Origin: CATQHD01 sp965202675
GTDB taxonomy: Bacteria; Actinomycetota; Acidimicrobiia; Spongiisociales; Spongiisociaceae
Length of the DNA stretch: 64,000 bases
NCBI GenBank assembly: GCA_965202675.1
Contig: OZ241842.1
Span: 1,488,001-1,552,000 of the forward strand
Direction of reading: 5' to 3'
Part shown: positions 33,592 to 43,196 of the stretch, one piece after another
Layout of the letters: each line of letters starts with the position of its first letter
Numbering within the stretch: position 1 is the stretch's first letter
The notes under the pieces: generated by a model
Databases searched by the model: none
Seen by the model: the letters and a program-made list of their open reading frames with translations, nothing else
What the model was told of the DNA's origin: nothing
Position numbers and translations under genes: made by a program

Positions 33592-34782
33592 CTACAGAGC
33601 GCCGCCGGTTTCCTTGTCGAAGAAGTGGAGCTTGGCTGTGTCGACCGTCAGCTCGGCGGAGCGGCCCGCCTTCGGAGCGCGGTCGGGGTTGACGCGGGCG
33701 GTGAACCGGGTCTCGCTGCCCAACAAACCGGCGTCGGAGCCCTCGTCGGCCAGCAGGGCCTCTATGTCGGCGGTGACCACCGGGGGCGCCGGAACCGTGA
33801 AGTGGACGTAGGCCTCGGAGCCGAGCTGCTCGACCAGGTCGATGTCCACGGTCATCGAGCTGCCGCCTGCCCCGGCCGCCGACCGCATCTCGAAAGCCTC
33901 CGGCCGCACCCCGAGCACGACCTCCCGCCCCCCGCGGCCGGCCGCCCCCTTCGGCAAGGACTCCGCCGCCGCCGCCAAGGTGTGTCCCCCGAAGCTGATC
34001 GAAGCCGAGCCGCCGTCCGCGTCCACCGCGGCGTACACGAAGTTCATGGAGGGTGAGCCGATGAATCCGGCCACGAACAGGTTCACCGGGTTGTCGTACA
34101 GCTCGCGGGGGGCGGCGATCTGCTGGAGGTTGGATTCGGAGTCGTCGGCCACCGCCTTGAGCACCGCCACCCGATCCCCCATCGTCATCGCCTCCACCTG
34201 ATCGTGGGTTACGTAGAGGGTGGTGGTGCCGAGCCGGGTATGGAGCAGGCCCAGCTCGGAGCGCATCTGCACCCGCAGCTTGGCGTCGAGGTTGGAGAGG
34301 GGCTCGTCCATCAGGAAGACGGCCGGCTCCCGGACAATGGCGCGGCCCATGGCCACCCGCTGCCGCTGCCCGCCCGACAGGGCTTTCGGCTTGCGGTCGA
34401 GGAAGTCTGTGATCTCGAGGACGCGGGCCGCCTCCTCCACCCGGGCGGCGATCTCCTTCTTGGGGGTCTTGCGCAGCTTGAGGCCGAACGCCATGTTGTC
34501 GCGCACCGTCATATGGGGGTAGAGGGCGTAGTTCTGGAATACCATGGCGATGTCGCGGTCCTTGGGGGCCACGTCGTTTACCACCCTGCCGCCGATGCGT
34601 ATCGACCCCTCGGTTATCTCCTCGAGACCCGCCGCCATCCGCAGCAGGGTCGATTTGCCGCATCCGGACGGACCCACCAGCACCACGAACTCGCCGTCCG
34701 TTATGTCCAGAGACACATCGGCGATCGCCCGCGTCTCGCCGTCGTACACCTTGCCTACCGAGTCGAAGGCGATCCCCGCCAC
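33592..34782 (-). CDS. Sugar-type ABC transporter ATPase (UgpC/MsmK-like), orphan
   Basis: A 396-residue ATPase: Walker A GPSGCGKST, Q-loop VFQNYALYPHMTV, signature ALSGGQRQRVAMGRA, Walker B VFLMDEPLSNLD, H-loop LYVTHDQVEA. The C-terminal TOBE-type domain (about 240-390) identifies the MalK/UgpC/MsmK class that powers carbohydrate or glycerol-phosphate importers. No permease or binding-protein gene lies nearby, so it probably serves several systems in trans, as MsmK-like ATPases do. A small perfect hairpin overlaps its stop (33577-33593). Confidence 0.9.
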   Translation of the reverse strand: MAGIAFDSVGKVYDGETRAIADVSLDITDGEFVVLVGPSGCGKSTLLRMAAGLEEITEGSIRIGGRVVNDVAPKDRDIAMVFQNYALYPHMTVRDNMAFGLKLRKTPKKEIAARVEEAARVLEITDFLDRKPKALSGGQRQRVAMGRAIVREPAVFLMDEPLSNLDAKLRVQMRSELGLLHTRLGTTTLYVTHDQVEAMTMGDRVAVLKAVADDSESNLQQIAAPRELYDNPVNLFVAGFIGSPSMNFVYAAVDADGGSASISFGGHTLAAAAESLPKGAAGRGGREVVLGVRPEAFEMRSAAGAGGSSMTVDIDLVEQLGSEAYVHFTVPAPPVVTADIEALLADEGSDAGLLGSETRFTARVNPDRAPKAGRSAELTVDTAKLHFFDKETGGAL

Positions 34783-34934
34783 CTTGCCGCCCCTCTCTCA
34801 CCCTCGCCGGCGCCTGTCCTGACTTCGATCTACCGGACTCTCACCCGGAAAAGGCATTCTAACGCCGGGGATCGGGTCCTGTCCGGCGCGGCCGCCCGCC
34901 CCGGGCAACCGTCCTGCGCCCGGTTCCCCGCTGC

Positions 34935-36152
34935 CTATCCGCGGGCGCGGGTCCGCCGCAGGATCGGGTCGGCGGCCGCCAGCACCCGGTCGGCGGCCGC
35001 CAGCACCCGGCCCGCCGGCCCCGGCGACTCCGAGTCCACGAGGTTGCCCATGACCCGCAGAGTTATATCGGCCGCGGCCTGGGTGCCCACCGCCAGGCGC
35101 AGTCCGGCGGCGAGGACGGCCGGATGGCCGATGAGGAACGAGAAGCGCCGCCCGGTGCGCAGAAAGGCGTCGAACCGCTCCCCCACGGCCCGGTCGTAGC
35201 GTTCGGGGGCGGAGGCCGGGTCGCGGACGAACAGGTCGGCGGCGATCATCCCCGACTCGAGGCCGTAGTCGATGCCCTCGCCGTTCATGGGGTTGATCAG
35301 GCCGGCCGCATCCCCCACCGCCACCCATCCGGGGCCGCTGCGCCGGACCGTGCTCATAGGGAGCCGCCAGGCCCGGGGCCGTTCCAGGTAGGGGCCGGCC
35401 TCCCACGGCCCCTTCACCCGGCCGTAGTAGAGGTCGAGCAGGGAGTTGAGGTTGAGCCGCTTGAAACGCTTCATGGTGGACAGGGCGCCCACTCCGATGT
35501 TGACCGTGCCGTCCCCGGCGGGGAACAGCCATCCGTAGCCCGGAACCGAGCGGCCGTCGGGGTCCCGCATGGTGAGGCAGGCCTCCAGGTACCGCTCGGC
35601 GTGGCGGGGCGAGGCGATGTAGCTGCGGATCGCCACCCCGTACGGCTCTTCCTTCACCCGGGTCGCGCCGAGTATCCGTGCGGCCCTCCCCGGCGCTCCG
35701 CAGGCCGCCACCACCAGCCCGGCCCTCCATCTCTGCCCGCCCGCCTCCACGCCCGCCGCCCTTCCGTCCTCGAAGAACGGGACGGCCTCGGTGTTCCAGA
35801 CGAGCTCCGCCCCCGCCGCGCCGGCGGCGTCGATCAGGGCCGCGTCGAGGCGGCGGCGCGGCCAGACCGCTCCGTAGGAGGGGAAGCGGCCGGTGTCCGG
35901 CCACGGAAGCACCCGCTCGGTGCGCCCGGCGATCATCCTCAGCCCCTCGATCAGATGGGCGCCGTCCAAGCCGATCCCCAGCTCGGCCAGGGCGCCCACC
36001 GCCCTGGGGGTGAGGCCGTCGCCGCACGCCTTGTCCCGTCCGTAGGGCGCCCGGTCGAAAACCGCCGTATCCGCGCCCCGGCGGGCGGCGCGGATGGCGG
36101 CGGCCGCGCCCGAGGGGCCGGCGCCGATTACGGCCATGTCAACGGTCTTCAT
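34935..36152 (-). CDS. Geranylgeranyl reductase family FAD oxidoreductase
   Basis: A 405-residue flavoprotein: FAD-binding DMAVIGAGPSGAAAAIRAAR, KACGDGLTPRAV, WPRRRLDAALIDAA, GWLFPAGDGTVNIGVG and VAVGDAAGLINPMNGEGIDYG. The family saturates isoprenoid chains (menaquinone tails, archaeal lipids, chlorophyll). Menaquinone-tail reduction is the most plausible role here and fits the MenG-like gene. The C-terminus contains a near-duplicate octad (GRVLAAAD, DRVLAAAD) from a 24-bp DNA duplication at about 34970-35017. Confidence 0.87.
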   Translation of the reverse strand: MKTVDMAVIGAGPSGAAAAIRAARRGADTAVFDRAPYGRDKACGDGLTPRAVGALAELGIGLDGAHLIEGLRMIAGRTERVLPWPDTGRFPSYGAVWPRRRLDAALIDAAGAAGAELVWNTEAVPFFEDGRAAGVEAGGQRWRAGLVVAACGAPGRAARILGATRVKEEPYGVAIRSYIASPRHAERYLEACLTMRDPDGRSVPGYGWLFPAGDGTVNIGVGALSTMKRFKRLNLNSLLDLYYGRVKGPWEAGPYLERPRAWRLPMSTVRRSGPGWVAVGDAAGLINPMNGEGIDYGLESGMIAADLFVRDPASAPERYDRAVGERFDAFLRTGRRFSFLIGHPAVLAAGLRLAVGTQAAADITLRVMGNLVDSESPGPAGRVLAAADRVLAAADPILRRTRARG

Positions 36153-36211
36153 GGACGGCGTGGATGGTAATGGCGGACGGAAGGCGCTCCGGGCGGCTAA
36201 TTTGGGGCTGT

Positions 36212-36862
36212 ATGAGCCGCAACCCGCACCTGCCCCCCGCCCTGTACGAGTACCTGACGGCGCACAACCCTGCCCCCGACGCCCTGGTCGAGGAGCTGGT
36301 GGAAGAAACCGCCGCCATGGGCGACGTCAGCACCATGCAAATAGGGGTGGAGCAGGCCGCCTTCCTGGCCTTCATGGTGCGGCTGCTGAACGCCCGGTTC
36401 GTGGTGGAGGTGGGAACCTTCACGGGAATGTCCAGCCTGGCCATGGCGCGCGCCCTGCCCGAGGGAGGCCTGATGCTCTGCTGTGACGTGAGCGAGGAGT
36501 ACACCTCGGTCGCCCGCCGCTATTGGAAGCGCGCCGGGGTGGAGAACCGCATCGATCTGTGCATCGCTCCGGGGATACAAACCCTGCGGTCCCTGCCCAA
36601 TGCCCGGTCCGTGGACATGGCGTTCGTGGACGCCGACAAGGAGAGCTACCCCCTCTACTACGAGGAGCTGGTGCGCCGTATCAAGCCTTCCGGAGTGATC
36701 ATCGCCGACAACCTGTTCATGAACGGCCGGGTGTTGGATCCCGAACCGCCCGACGCCGCCCGGGCGATGACCGCCTTCGCCCGCCTCCTGCAGGACGACC
36801 CCCGCACCGAAACCGTGATCATCCCCATCGGAGACGGCTTCAGCCTCACCCGCCTCGCATAG
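36212..36862 (+). CDS. O-methyltransferase, caffeoyl-CoA OMT type
   Basis: A 216-residue SAM-dependent class I methyltransferase: QIGVEQAAFLAFMVRLLNA, motif I FVVEVGTFTGMSSLAMA, DVSEEYTSVARRYWKRAG, the metal-site region DMAFVDADKESYPLYYEELV and VIIADNLFMNGRV. Members use a divalent cation and methylate hydroxyl groups. The substrate is not predictable. The ATG at 36212 is close behind a TAATTT -10-like element (36198-36203), so the transcript may be nearly leaderless. Confidence 0.85.
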   Translation: MSRNPHLPPALYEYLTAHNPAPDALVEELVEETAAMGDVSTMQIGVEQAAFLAFMVRLLNARFVVEVGTFTGMSSLAMARALPEGGLMLCCDVSEEYTSVARRYWKRAGVENRIDLCIAPGIQTLRSLPNARSVDMAFVDADKESYPLYYEELVRRIKPSGVIIADNLFMNGRVLDPEPPDAARAMTAFARLLQDDPRTETVIIPIGDGFSLTRLA

Positions 36863-37041
36863 ACGGACAGTTCCAAGCGACAGGGCGGGGGCACAACCGG
36901 CGGCGCCCACCGCACCACCCGCCAGAACACCGGGGTCCTGCTCCGCCGCTTCACCGCCTCCGACCACCCCCGCCGCAAGGGCCCCGTTTTTCGTGAAGCC
37001 TCGAATCGGACGAGGCCAGACGGGTCAGGCCGACTGCCGGA

Positions 37042-38148
37042 TCACTCGAGGACGAGGGTGTGGGCGGGTTCCCAGGAGGCCGACACCTGTTCGCCGACCT
37101 CGAAATCGGATTCGTCTTCGTGGGACATGCGCTGGCTGACCAGGCGGCCGAGCCCCGGAACTTCCAGGTGAAAGAGGCTCACCGCGCCCAGGTAGATGAC
37201 TTCTTCCACCGTTCCCGGCACCCGGGACCTGCCGGGTCGGTCGGGGGCGTCCGCCGGTTCCAGGGCGATCCGCTCGGGGCGGACCGCCGTGCGCAGAACC
37301 GCGCCGGCTCCGACCGACTCGTCCACCAGGGCCAACACCCGTCCGCCCCCGCCGACCGACATGACGGCGTTGCCGCCCTCCCGTTGTTCGACCGTCAGGT
37401 CCATGGCGTTCAGCGACCCGATGAAGCCGGCCACGAACGACGACGACGGGGCCTCGTAGACCTCGCGGGGGCTTCCGATCTGCTCGACCCGGCCCAGATT
37501 CATGACGGCGATGCGGTCCGACATGGTGAGGGCCTCCTCTTGGTCGTGGGTTACGTACACGAAGGTGGTGCCCAGCTCGTGCTGGATGGCCTTCAGCTCC
37601 AGCTGCATCTCGCGGCGCAGCTTCACATCGAGCGCGCCGAGCGGCTCGTCGAGCAAGAGAGCCGAAGGGCGGTTGACCAGCGCCCTGGCCAGCGCCACCC
37701 GCTGCTGCTGGCCTCCCGACAGCTGCCACGGCTTGCGTTTCTGGAACCCCGGCAGGCGAACGATCTCGAGTATCTCCGCCGTCCGCTGTTTGCGTTCCGC
37801 CCGCTTCACCCCGGCCACCCGCAGCCCGAACATGACGTTGTCCTCCACGTTCATATGCGGGAACAGGGCGTAGTGCTGGAACACCATGTTGACGTTGCGG
37901 CGGCTGGGCATATGCCCGCTCACGTCCCGGTCGCGGAGCAACACCCGTCCGGCGTCGGGTATCTCGAAACCGGCGATCATCCGCAGGCTGGTGGTCTTGC
38001 CGCACCCGCTCGGCCCCAGCAGCGAGAAGAACTCCCCCTCCCGGATGACGATATCCACGTCGTCAACCGCCACCACCTCGCCGAAGCGCTTGGTGATGCC
38101 TTCCAGATGGATGCCCGCCTCGGGAGCGGCGGCGGTGCGGACGGTCAT
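37042..38148 (-). CDS. potA: Polyamine-type ABC transporter ATPase (PotA)
   Basis: A 368-residue ATPase with Walker A GPSGCGKTTSLRMIAG, VFQHYALFPHMNV, signature QLSGGQQQRVALARAL, Walker B ALLLDEPLGALDVKLR, YVTHDQEEAL and a C-terminal TOBE domain beginning near SFVAGFIGSLNAMDL. It completes the pot operon. It starts in the stop of the CocE-like gene (ATGA). The polyamine substrate is inferred from family resemblance and operon content. Confidence 0.88.
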   Translation of the reverse strand: MTVRTAAAPEAGIHLEGITKRFGEVVAVDDVDIVIREGEFFSLLGPSGCGKTTSLRMIAGFEIPDAGRVLLRDRDVSGHMPSRRNVNMVFQHYALFPHMNVEDNVMFGLRVAGVKRAERKQRTAEILEIVRLPGFQKRKPWQLSGGQQQRVALARALVNRPSALLLDEPLGALDVKLRREMQLELKAIQHELGTTFVYVTHDQEEALTMSDRIAVMNLGRVEQIGSPREVYEAPSSSFVAGFIGSLNAMDLTVEQREGGNAVMSVGGGGRVLALVDESVGAGAVLRTAVRPERIALEPADAPDRPGRSRVPGTVEEVIYLGAVSLFHLEVPGLGRLVSQRMSHEDESDFEVGEQVSASWEPAHTLVLE

Positions 38149-39902
38149 GATTGCTCTCCTTGGTGAAGGGCAGTGAAGGTCAACGAGGACTCCCTGCCGG
38201 GTTCATGGCAGACACCATGCATGGCCGCCGCTCCGTCCCAGCCCGAGGTCTCGGCGGGCGGCGCCCCGGTCTGCGGGTTGACATCCCAGGCGGGGAAGGC
38301 GCCGCTGGTGACGTGGAGGCGCAGGATGTCGCCCGGACGGACCAGGGCGGCGGTGGATTGCATCTGTATCTCCACCATCACCGCCCCGTCCCCGTCCCGG
38401 CCTTCGGCCAGGTCCTGGGCGGTGAGCCGGCGAATGCCGTCGCTGATGTTCAAGGAACGGCCCTCGTGCACCAGGCAGAGCCGGGTGACGTAGTCGGCGG
38501 AGGCGGCTTCGGTGGCCGTCCATAGGCGGGCGGCAACCGCGCCGGCGATGATGAACTCCTCGGCGAACGGCTCGGTGGAGTAGACGAGTATCTCCGGCAA
38601 ACGCTCCAGGAAGTGCTGGCTGCGGGGGCCGGCGGGCATGGCGTTCTCGTCGCAGCAGGTATGGCCGCCCGCCGCCGCCGGCGGAATACGGGGGACGAAG
38701 TGGTACAGGTCGGCCGGCTCCGGCGCCTCCGGGGGCGAGGGATCGAGGCGGCCGTCGCCCCCGACCGTGTTGGCCGAGCCGCCCGACCGCAGGTAGAGGG
38801 CGGTCTCCTCCCCCGCCGGCGGCCATCCGGAACTCTCCCGCCACCGGTTCTCGAACAGGACGTAGTACCTGGTGCGGTTCTGCCGGGCCGCCGGGGCCTC
38901 CCCGTCGAGATGGCGGCGGAAGAAGTCAACCTGCACCCGGTCGAGCGCCACCGTACCGCGCGCCTGCGGACCGGTCTTGAGGTCTCCTATGCATTCGCCT
39001 CCGGGCAGGTGGCCCCAGGGCCCGACGATCAGCCACTGCTCCGGACCGTCGGGGCGGGCGGCCAACGCCCGGTGGGCGGCCAGCGCCCCCTCCAGGAAGG
39101 TGTCGAACCAGGCGCCGATGTGGAGCACCGCGCACCCCACCGAGTCCATCCGGTGGAGGGCGCTCCGCTCACGCCAGAAATCGTCGTTCTCGGGATGGGC
39201 GAGCCATTCCCGGTAGAACCCGGCGTGCTGCAGGGGCTCGAGGTCCGCCGGCGCCGCAGAACCCAGCCAGGCCCCCGCCAGGGAAGCCGCCGCCCGTATT
39301 CCCCTGGCCTCGGCCGTCAGCTCCTGATCGCCCCTCCGCATTCCGATCTCCATCAGCAGCGCCGCCGTCCAGTGGGGGACGAAGAGGCGCAATGCCCCGC
39401 CCTCGTAGGTCCAGTGGCTGTGCAGGTCGGCGGCGGCCACGGTCGGGGAAATCGCCCCCAGGCCGGGGGGCGCTTCGGCGGCCGCCAGGTACTGCACCAT
39501 GCCCGGATAGCTCGCCCCGTACATCCCGACCCGCCCGTTGGCGCCGTCGAGGCCGGCCGCCCATTCCACGGCGTCGTAACCGTCGGGCCCTTCGTTCAGG
39601 TAAGGAACGAACGCCCCGTCCGAGCAGAACCGCCCCCGCACGTCCTGGACCGCCACCATGAACCCCTGCCGCGCGTACCAGCCCGGATGCAGGTAGTGGC
39701 CGTCGTGCACGAAGTCCTTGCCGTAGGGGGTGCGGTGCAGAAGCACCGGCCAGGGGCCCTCTCCCATGGGGCGGTATATGTCGCTGCGCAGGGTTGCCCC
39801 GTCCCTGGTTTCCATCTCCGCGTTGTGCTCCAGGTCCACCCCCGCCCAGGGATGGGACCGCCTCGAGTAGGGCTGCCGCAGCCATGCCTTATCCGACATC
39901 AC
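38145..39902 (-). CDS. CocE/NonD family serine hydrolase
   Basis: A 585-residue alpha/beta hydrolase of the X-Pro dipeptidyl-peptidase/cocaine-esterase group. It shows RDGATLRSDIYRPMGEGPWPVLLHRTPYGK, AVQDVRGRFCSDGAF, the nucleophile elbow GRVGMYGASYPGM (serine in GASYPG), and a C-terminal jelly-roll domain. No signal peptide is visible, so it is probably cytoplasmic. It lies inside the pot operon between potC and potA, overlapping potA by 4 nt, which suggests it processes something imported by that transporter. Confidence 0.87.
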   Translation of the reverse strand: MMSDKAWLRQPYSRRSHPWAGVDLEHNAEMETRDGATLRSDIYRPMGEGPWPVLLHRTPYGKDFVHDGHYLHPGWYARQGFMVAVQDVRGRFCSDGAFVPYLNEGPDGYDAVEWAAGLDGANGRVGMYGASYPGMVQYLAAAEAPPGLGAISPTVAAADLHSHWTYEGGALRLFVPHWTAALLMEIGMRRGDQELTAEARGIRAAASLAGAWLGSAAPADLEPLQHAGFYREWLAHPENDDFWRERSALHRMDSVGCAVLHIGAWFDTFLEGALAAHRALAARPDGPEQWLIVGPWGHLPGGECIGDLKTGPQARGTVALDRVQVDFFRRHLDGEAPAARQNRTRYYVLFENRWRESSGWPPAGEETALYLRSGGSANTVGGDGRLDPSPPEAPEPADLYHFVPRIPPAAAGGHTCCDENAMPAGPRSQHFLERLPEILVYSTEPFAEEFIIAGAVAARLWTATEAASADYVTRLCLVHEGRSLNISDGIRRLTAQDLAEGRDGDGAVMVEIQMQSTAALVRPGDILRLHVTSGAFPAWDVNPQTGAPPAETSGWDGAAAMHGVCHEPGRESSLTFTALHQGEQS

Positions 39903-39938
39903 GCCTCCGTCCCTCGACCGTTCCGCATCCCGCCGGGT

Positions 39939-40811
39939 TCATTCCGCATCGGCGTCGGCCACCCCGAGCAGGCCGGCTGTCTGAGCCAGCACCCGATAAC
40001 GCCGCTCGAAGATGCGCCGGACGGCCTCGGCGGCCGCCACCACCCCCAGGGAGATGGTCACCACTACCACCGAGACGGCGATTATCTGCGGCAGGTCGAC
40101 CGGATACTGCAGCGAGGCGAACACATACAGCGGGAAGGTGTTGGTGGGGCCGCTCACGAACACCGCCACCGCGAACTCGTTGAACGAGATGATGAACGAG
40201 ATCACGTAGGCGGCCACCAGGGCGGGCGCCACGAGGGGCAGGATGACCGAGCGGAAGGTGCGCCAGCCGCCCGCCCCCAGGTCTTCGGCGGCTTCCTCGA
40301 GGTGGGCGTCGATGCGCTGCAGTCGGGGCACGAGGATCAGGACGATGAGCGGCATCAGCACCACCACGTGGCCGATGGCCACCGTGATCACCGAGAAGGG
40401 AAAGTCGATGATGTTGTCCTTGATGAATCGGAAGGTGATGAGCAGGGCGATGCCGAACACCAGATGGGGCACCACCAGCGGGCTGAGCACCAAGGCTATG
40501 ACCGGGGCCTTCGCCTTGAACTTGCGCCGCGCCAGGGGGATGGCCATCAGGAGGCCCACCACGATCGAGGCGGTGCTGGACCACAGGGCGATCCATCCGC
40601 TGGTGCGCATGGAAGCCAGCAGGCCGCGGTTGGTGAAGGCCTCCCGATACCAGTCGAAGGTGAAGCCGCTGAACGGGAAGCCGACCACCGTGCCCTCGTT
40701 GAAGGAGAAGACATAGAGCAGGGTGATGGGGGCGTAGAGGAAGATGATCTCGCCGATGAAGATGAAGATGAGCACCCATCTAGCCCACTTGGAGGTGGCG
40801 ATGTCGATCAT
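39939..40811 (-). CDS. potC: Polyamine-type ABC permease (PotC-like)
   Basis: A 290-residue permease with about six transmembrane helices. The EAA cytoplasmic loop is present (HLEEAAEDLGAGGWRTFRSV), as is FNEFAVAVFVSGP in the last helices. The ATG at 40811 overlaps the potB stop. A 36-nt gap separates it from the CocE-like gene. Confidence 0.9.
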   Translation of the reverse strand: MIDIATSKWARWVLIFIFIGEIIFLYAPITLLYVFSFNEGTVVGFPFSGFTFDWYREAFTNRGLLASMRTSGWIALWSSTASIVVGLLMAIPLARRKFKAKAPVIALVLSPLVVPHLVFGIALLITFRFIKDNIIDFPFSVITVAIGHVVVLMPLIVLILVPRLQRIDAHLEEAAEDLGAGGWRTFRSVILPLVAPALVAAYVISFIISFNEFAVAVFVSGPTNTFPLYVFASLQYPVDLPQIIAVSVVVVTISLGVVAAAEAVRRIFERRYRVLAQTAGLLGVADADAE

Positions 40812-41722
40812 GATTCGGCCAGCTTTCCGAAGCGCACCAGGCGGAAGAACACCAGCGCCAGCACGAACACCGCCATCACCAGCCACAAGGAGAGCACCGA
40901 ACCGGTTCGCCAGTCCAGCCCCGGACCGAACAGATCGCTGATGGCGCTGCCGAACATGTAACCCCTGGTGCCGCCCACCAGCAGGGGCACCACGAACTCG
41001 CCGATGGTGGGTATGAACACGAAGAAGAAGGACGCCACCACCCCCGGCAGGCTGAGCGGGAAGGTCACCTTCCAGAACGCCTTCCACCGGCTGGCGCCGA
41101 GGTCGGCGGCCGCCTCCAGGAGCCGCCGGTCCATGCTGATCATGGCGGCAAATATGGGAAGCATGACGAACGGTATCCACACGTAGCCCAGCACGATCCC
41201 CACCGGTATCTGCCCGTAGGCCAGCGATTCGATGGGGTTGCCCTCCGCCCGCAGACCCGTCCAGACCAGGAAGGAATTGATCACCCCCTGCCTGCCCAAC
41301 AGCACCTTCCACGCCAGCACCCGCATGAAGAAGTTGGTCATGAACGGGGCGACCATCAGCAACAGGAGCGGGTACTTGTACCTGTCGGCGATCATCGCCA
41401 GGAAGTAGGCGATGGGGTAGGCGGCCGCCACCGCCGCCGCCGCCACCACCAGCGCCGTCCGCAGCGACTTCCAGAAGAGCTGCATGTAGACGTTCTCGCC
41501 CGTGAAGAAGAGCTGCCAGCTGAGGAAGCTGATGCCTTCCTCCCGGGTGAAGGTGGCCAGCACCCCGATGCTGTAGGCGGCGACCAACGCCACCGGCACT
41601 ACGAAGAACAGCAGCAGCCAACCCAGCGGAACGGCCAGCAGAGCCCTGGTCGCCCGGTGGCGGCGGCGCTCCAGAGCCGAGGCGAGGCGGCTCCGGCGCC
41701 CGGCTTCGCCCGCGGCCGTCAC
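40808..41722 (-). CDS. potB: Polyamine-type ABC permease (PotB-like)
   Basis: A 304-residue permease with about six transmembrane helices and the EAA loop LLEAAADLGASRWKAFWKVT. FMTNFFMRVLAWKVLL is the conserved second periplasmic/transmembrane region of PotB. It partners with PotC. Confidence 0.9.
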   Translation of the reverse strand: MTAAGEAGRRSRLASALERRRHRATRALLAVPLGWLLLFFVVPVALVAAYSIGVLATFTREEGISFLSWQLFFTGENVYMQLFWKSLRTALVVAAAAVAAAYPIAYFLAMIADRYKYPLLLLMVAPFMTNFFMRVLAWKVLLGRQGVINSFLVWTGLRAEGNPIESLAYGQIPVGIVLGYVWIPFVMLPIFAAMISMDRRLLEAAADLGASRWKAFWKVTFPLSLPGVVASFFFVFIPTIGEFVVPLLVGGTRGYMFGSAISDLFGPGLDWRTGSVLSLWLVMAVFVLALVFFRLVRFGKLAES

Positions 41723-41822
41723 GGCGGCGGCCGCGGCGGGCGGGCGGGTTCAGTCACCGCCGGACCTCCCCCCGCGGGGCGGTCCGGCGGCGGCTCGAGA
41801 CAGATGGACTGCGGACTGCGGA

Positions 41823-43019
41823 TCAGACCCCGGCGGAGGCCTTGACCTCGACCCAAGCATCGTTCAGCTTGTCGATGTCGGCCATCGAGTCGAGCAGGGT
41901 CACCCCGTCGAGGGCGTCGGCGTCGCCCAAGCCGAACACGTCCACCAACAACGGGTTGTCCACCGCCGTGGCCTTCAGGTTGGAGTTCCCGAAGTTGAAC
42001 TTGTTCGAGATGGTCAGGGCGGCCTCGACGCTCACCGCCGCGTTCACCCACTCGTGGGCGTGGTAGTACTGATCGGCGCCCGCCAGCAGGAAGTACCCGC
42101 ACGAGAAGCCGATGAAACCTTCTTCGGGGGTGATGAAGGAGACGTCCACGCCTTGTTTGGTCAGCTCGATCCACTGGGTGGGCGCCACGTAGGACGCCAC
42201 GATGTTGCCGGCGGCCATATCGGCCTGGTTGGAAGCCAGGTCGCTGTACAGGGCGGCCGGCACCACCTTGATCTTGGCCTTCAGGAACTCGACCAGCCGG
42301 TCCAGCTCCTCATCGGTGGGATCCAACGGGTTGGCTACGTTGTTCTCGGGCAGCTTGCCGGCCACCACGAACCATTCCGCCGAGTCCGTCCAGGTGACCT
42401 TCCCCGCCAGTTCCTCGTCGAAGAGGATGGAATATGACTGCTCCTCGGGCGTGTACAGGTCGGACCGGTAGATCGGGACGGCCAGGCCGTAGAGCAGCGG
42501 GATGGCGTACTGGTTGCCGTCCCGCTGGGTGGCCGCCACCAGGTTGGGGTTCAGGTCCTGGAAGTTGGGGATCAGATCCGTGTCCCAGGGCTGCACCAGA
42601 CCCTCGTCCACCGCCGTCTTGAACACCGCGAAGCACGGGTTCCAGATGTCCGGTTCGACGGCGCCCAGCTGCAGCTCGCCCAGGGAAGCAAAGCTGCCGG
42701 CCGTGGCCGCGAACTGCGGCTCGGGGAACCTGCCCAGATAGCCCGGCCACTGGGTGGGGATTTCCCGCCCGGGCGGGGCGTAGATGAGGAGGTCGGCGCC
42801 GTTCTCCGCCGCCAGTCCGGCCTCGCGGGGGCTGAGGGTGGTGGTAGGCATGGCCGCCTGAGTGGGCGCCGCCGCGGTGGGCGCCGTGGTGGCCTGCGTG
42901 GCGGGCGTGTCGTCGCCGCAAGCGGCCAGAACCGCCGGCATAGCCCCGGCGACGATCGCCCCTCGACCGGCCAGCTTGACGAAGTCCCTCCTGCTGATCG
43001 GCTCTTTTCTGTCTGCCAT
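41823..43019 (-). CDS. potD: Polyamine-type substrate-binding lipoprotein (PotD-like), Tat signal
   Basis: A 398-residue periplasmic-type binding protein. The N-terminus SRRDFVKLAGRG is a twin-arginine signal and VLAACG is a lipobox, so export is folded and lipid-anchored. A Thr/Ala/Pro linker follows (residues about 37-60). The mature domain contains EPDIWNPCFAVFKTAVDEGL, NQYAIPLLYGLAVPIYRSDL and FSCGYFLLAGADQYYHAHEW. AGGAGGAGGG lies before the ATG. It is the first gene of the pot operon. Confidence 0.87.
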   Translation of the reverse strand: MADRKEPISRRDFVKLAGRGAIVAGAMPAVLAACGDDTPATQATTAPTAAAPTQAAMPTTTLSPREAGLAAENGADLLIYAPPGREIPTQWPGYLGRFPEPQFAATAGSFASLGELQLGAVEPDIWNPCFAVFKTAVDEGLVQPWDTDLIPNFQDLNPNLVAATQRDGNQYAIPLLYGLAVPIYRSDLYTPEEQSYSILFDEELAGKVTWTDSAEWFVVAGKLPENNVANPLDPTDEELDRLVEFLKAKIKVVPAALYSDLASNQADMAAGNIVASYVAPTQWIELTKQGVDVSFITPEEGFIGFSCGYFLLAGADQYYHAHEWVNAAVSVEAALTISNKFNFGNSNLKATAVDNPLLVDVFGLGDADALDGVTLLDSMADIDKLNDAWVEVKASAGV

Positions 43020-43196
43020 AATGGTCCCTCCTCCTCTTATGGATCAGAATTAAATCTATCGCCTCGCACCGCCGGGCGCAACAGTTTTTTCGGGGCGGCG
43101 GAATACCTCGCGCCGCCCCCCGGAACCTGCTGATCGAAGGAGCGCGGTTTACCGGCGCACGGCGGAAGAGGAGCATCGCGCACCGTCCGGGCCGTC

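Noticed and set aside
33088..34056. 322-codon plus-strand frame from the repeat into the ABC ATPase gene
   Set aside because: Antisense to the ATPase over most of its length and no family resemblance.
34970..35017. 24-bp direct duplication taken as a possible mobile footprint
   Set aside because: It is an in-frame duplication inside the reductase C-terminus, best explained by local slippage.
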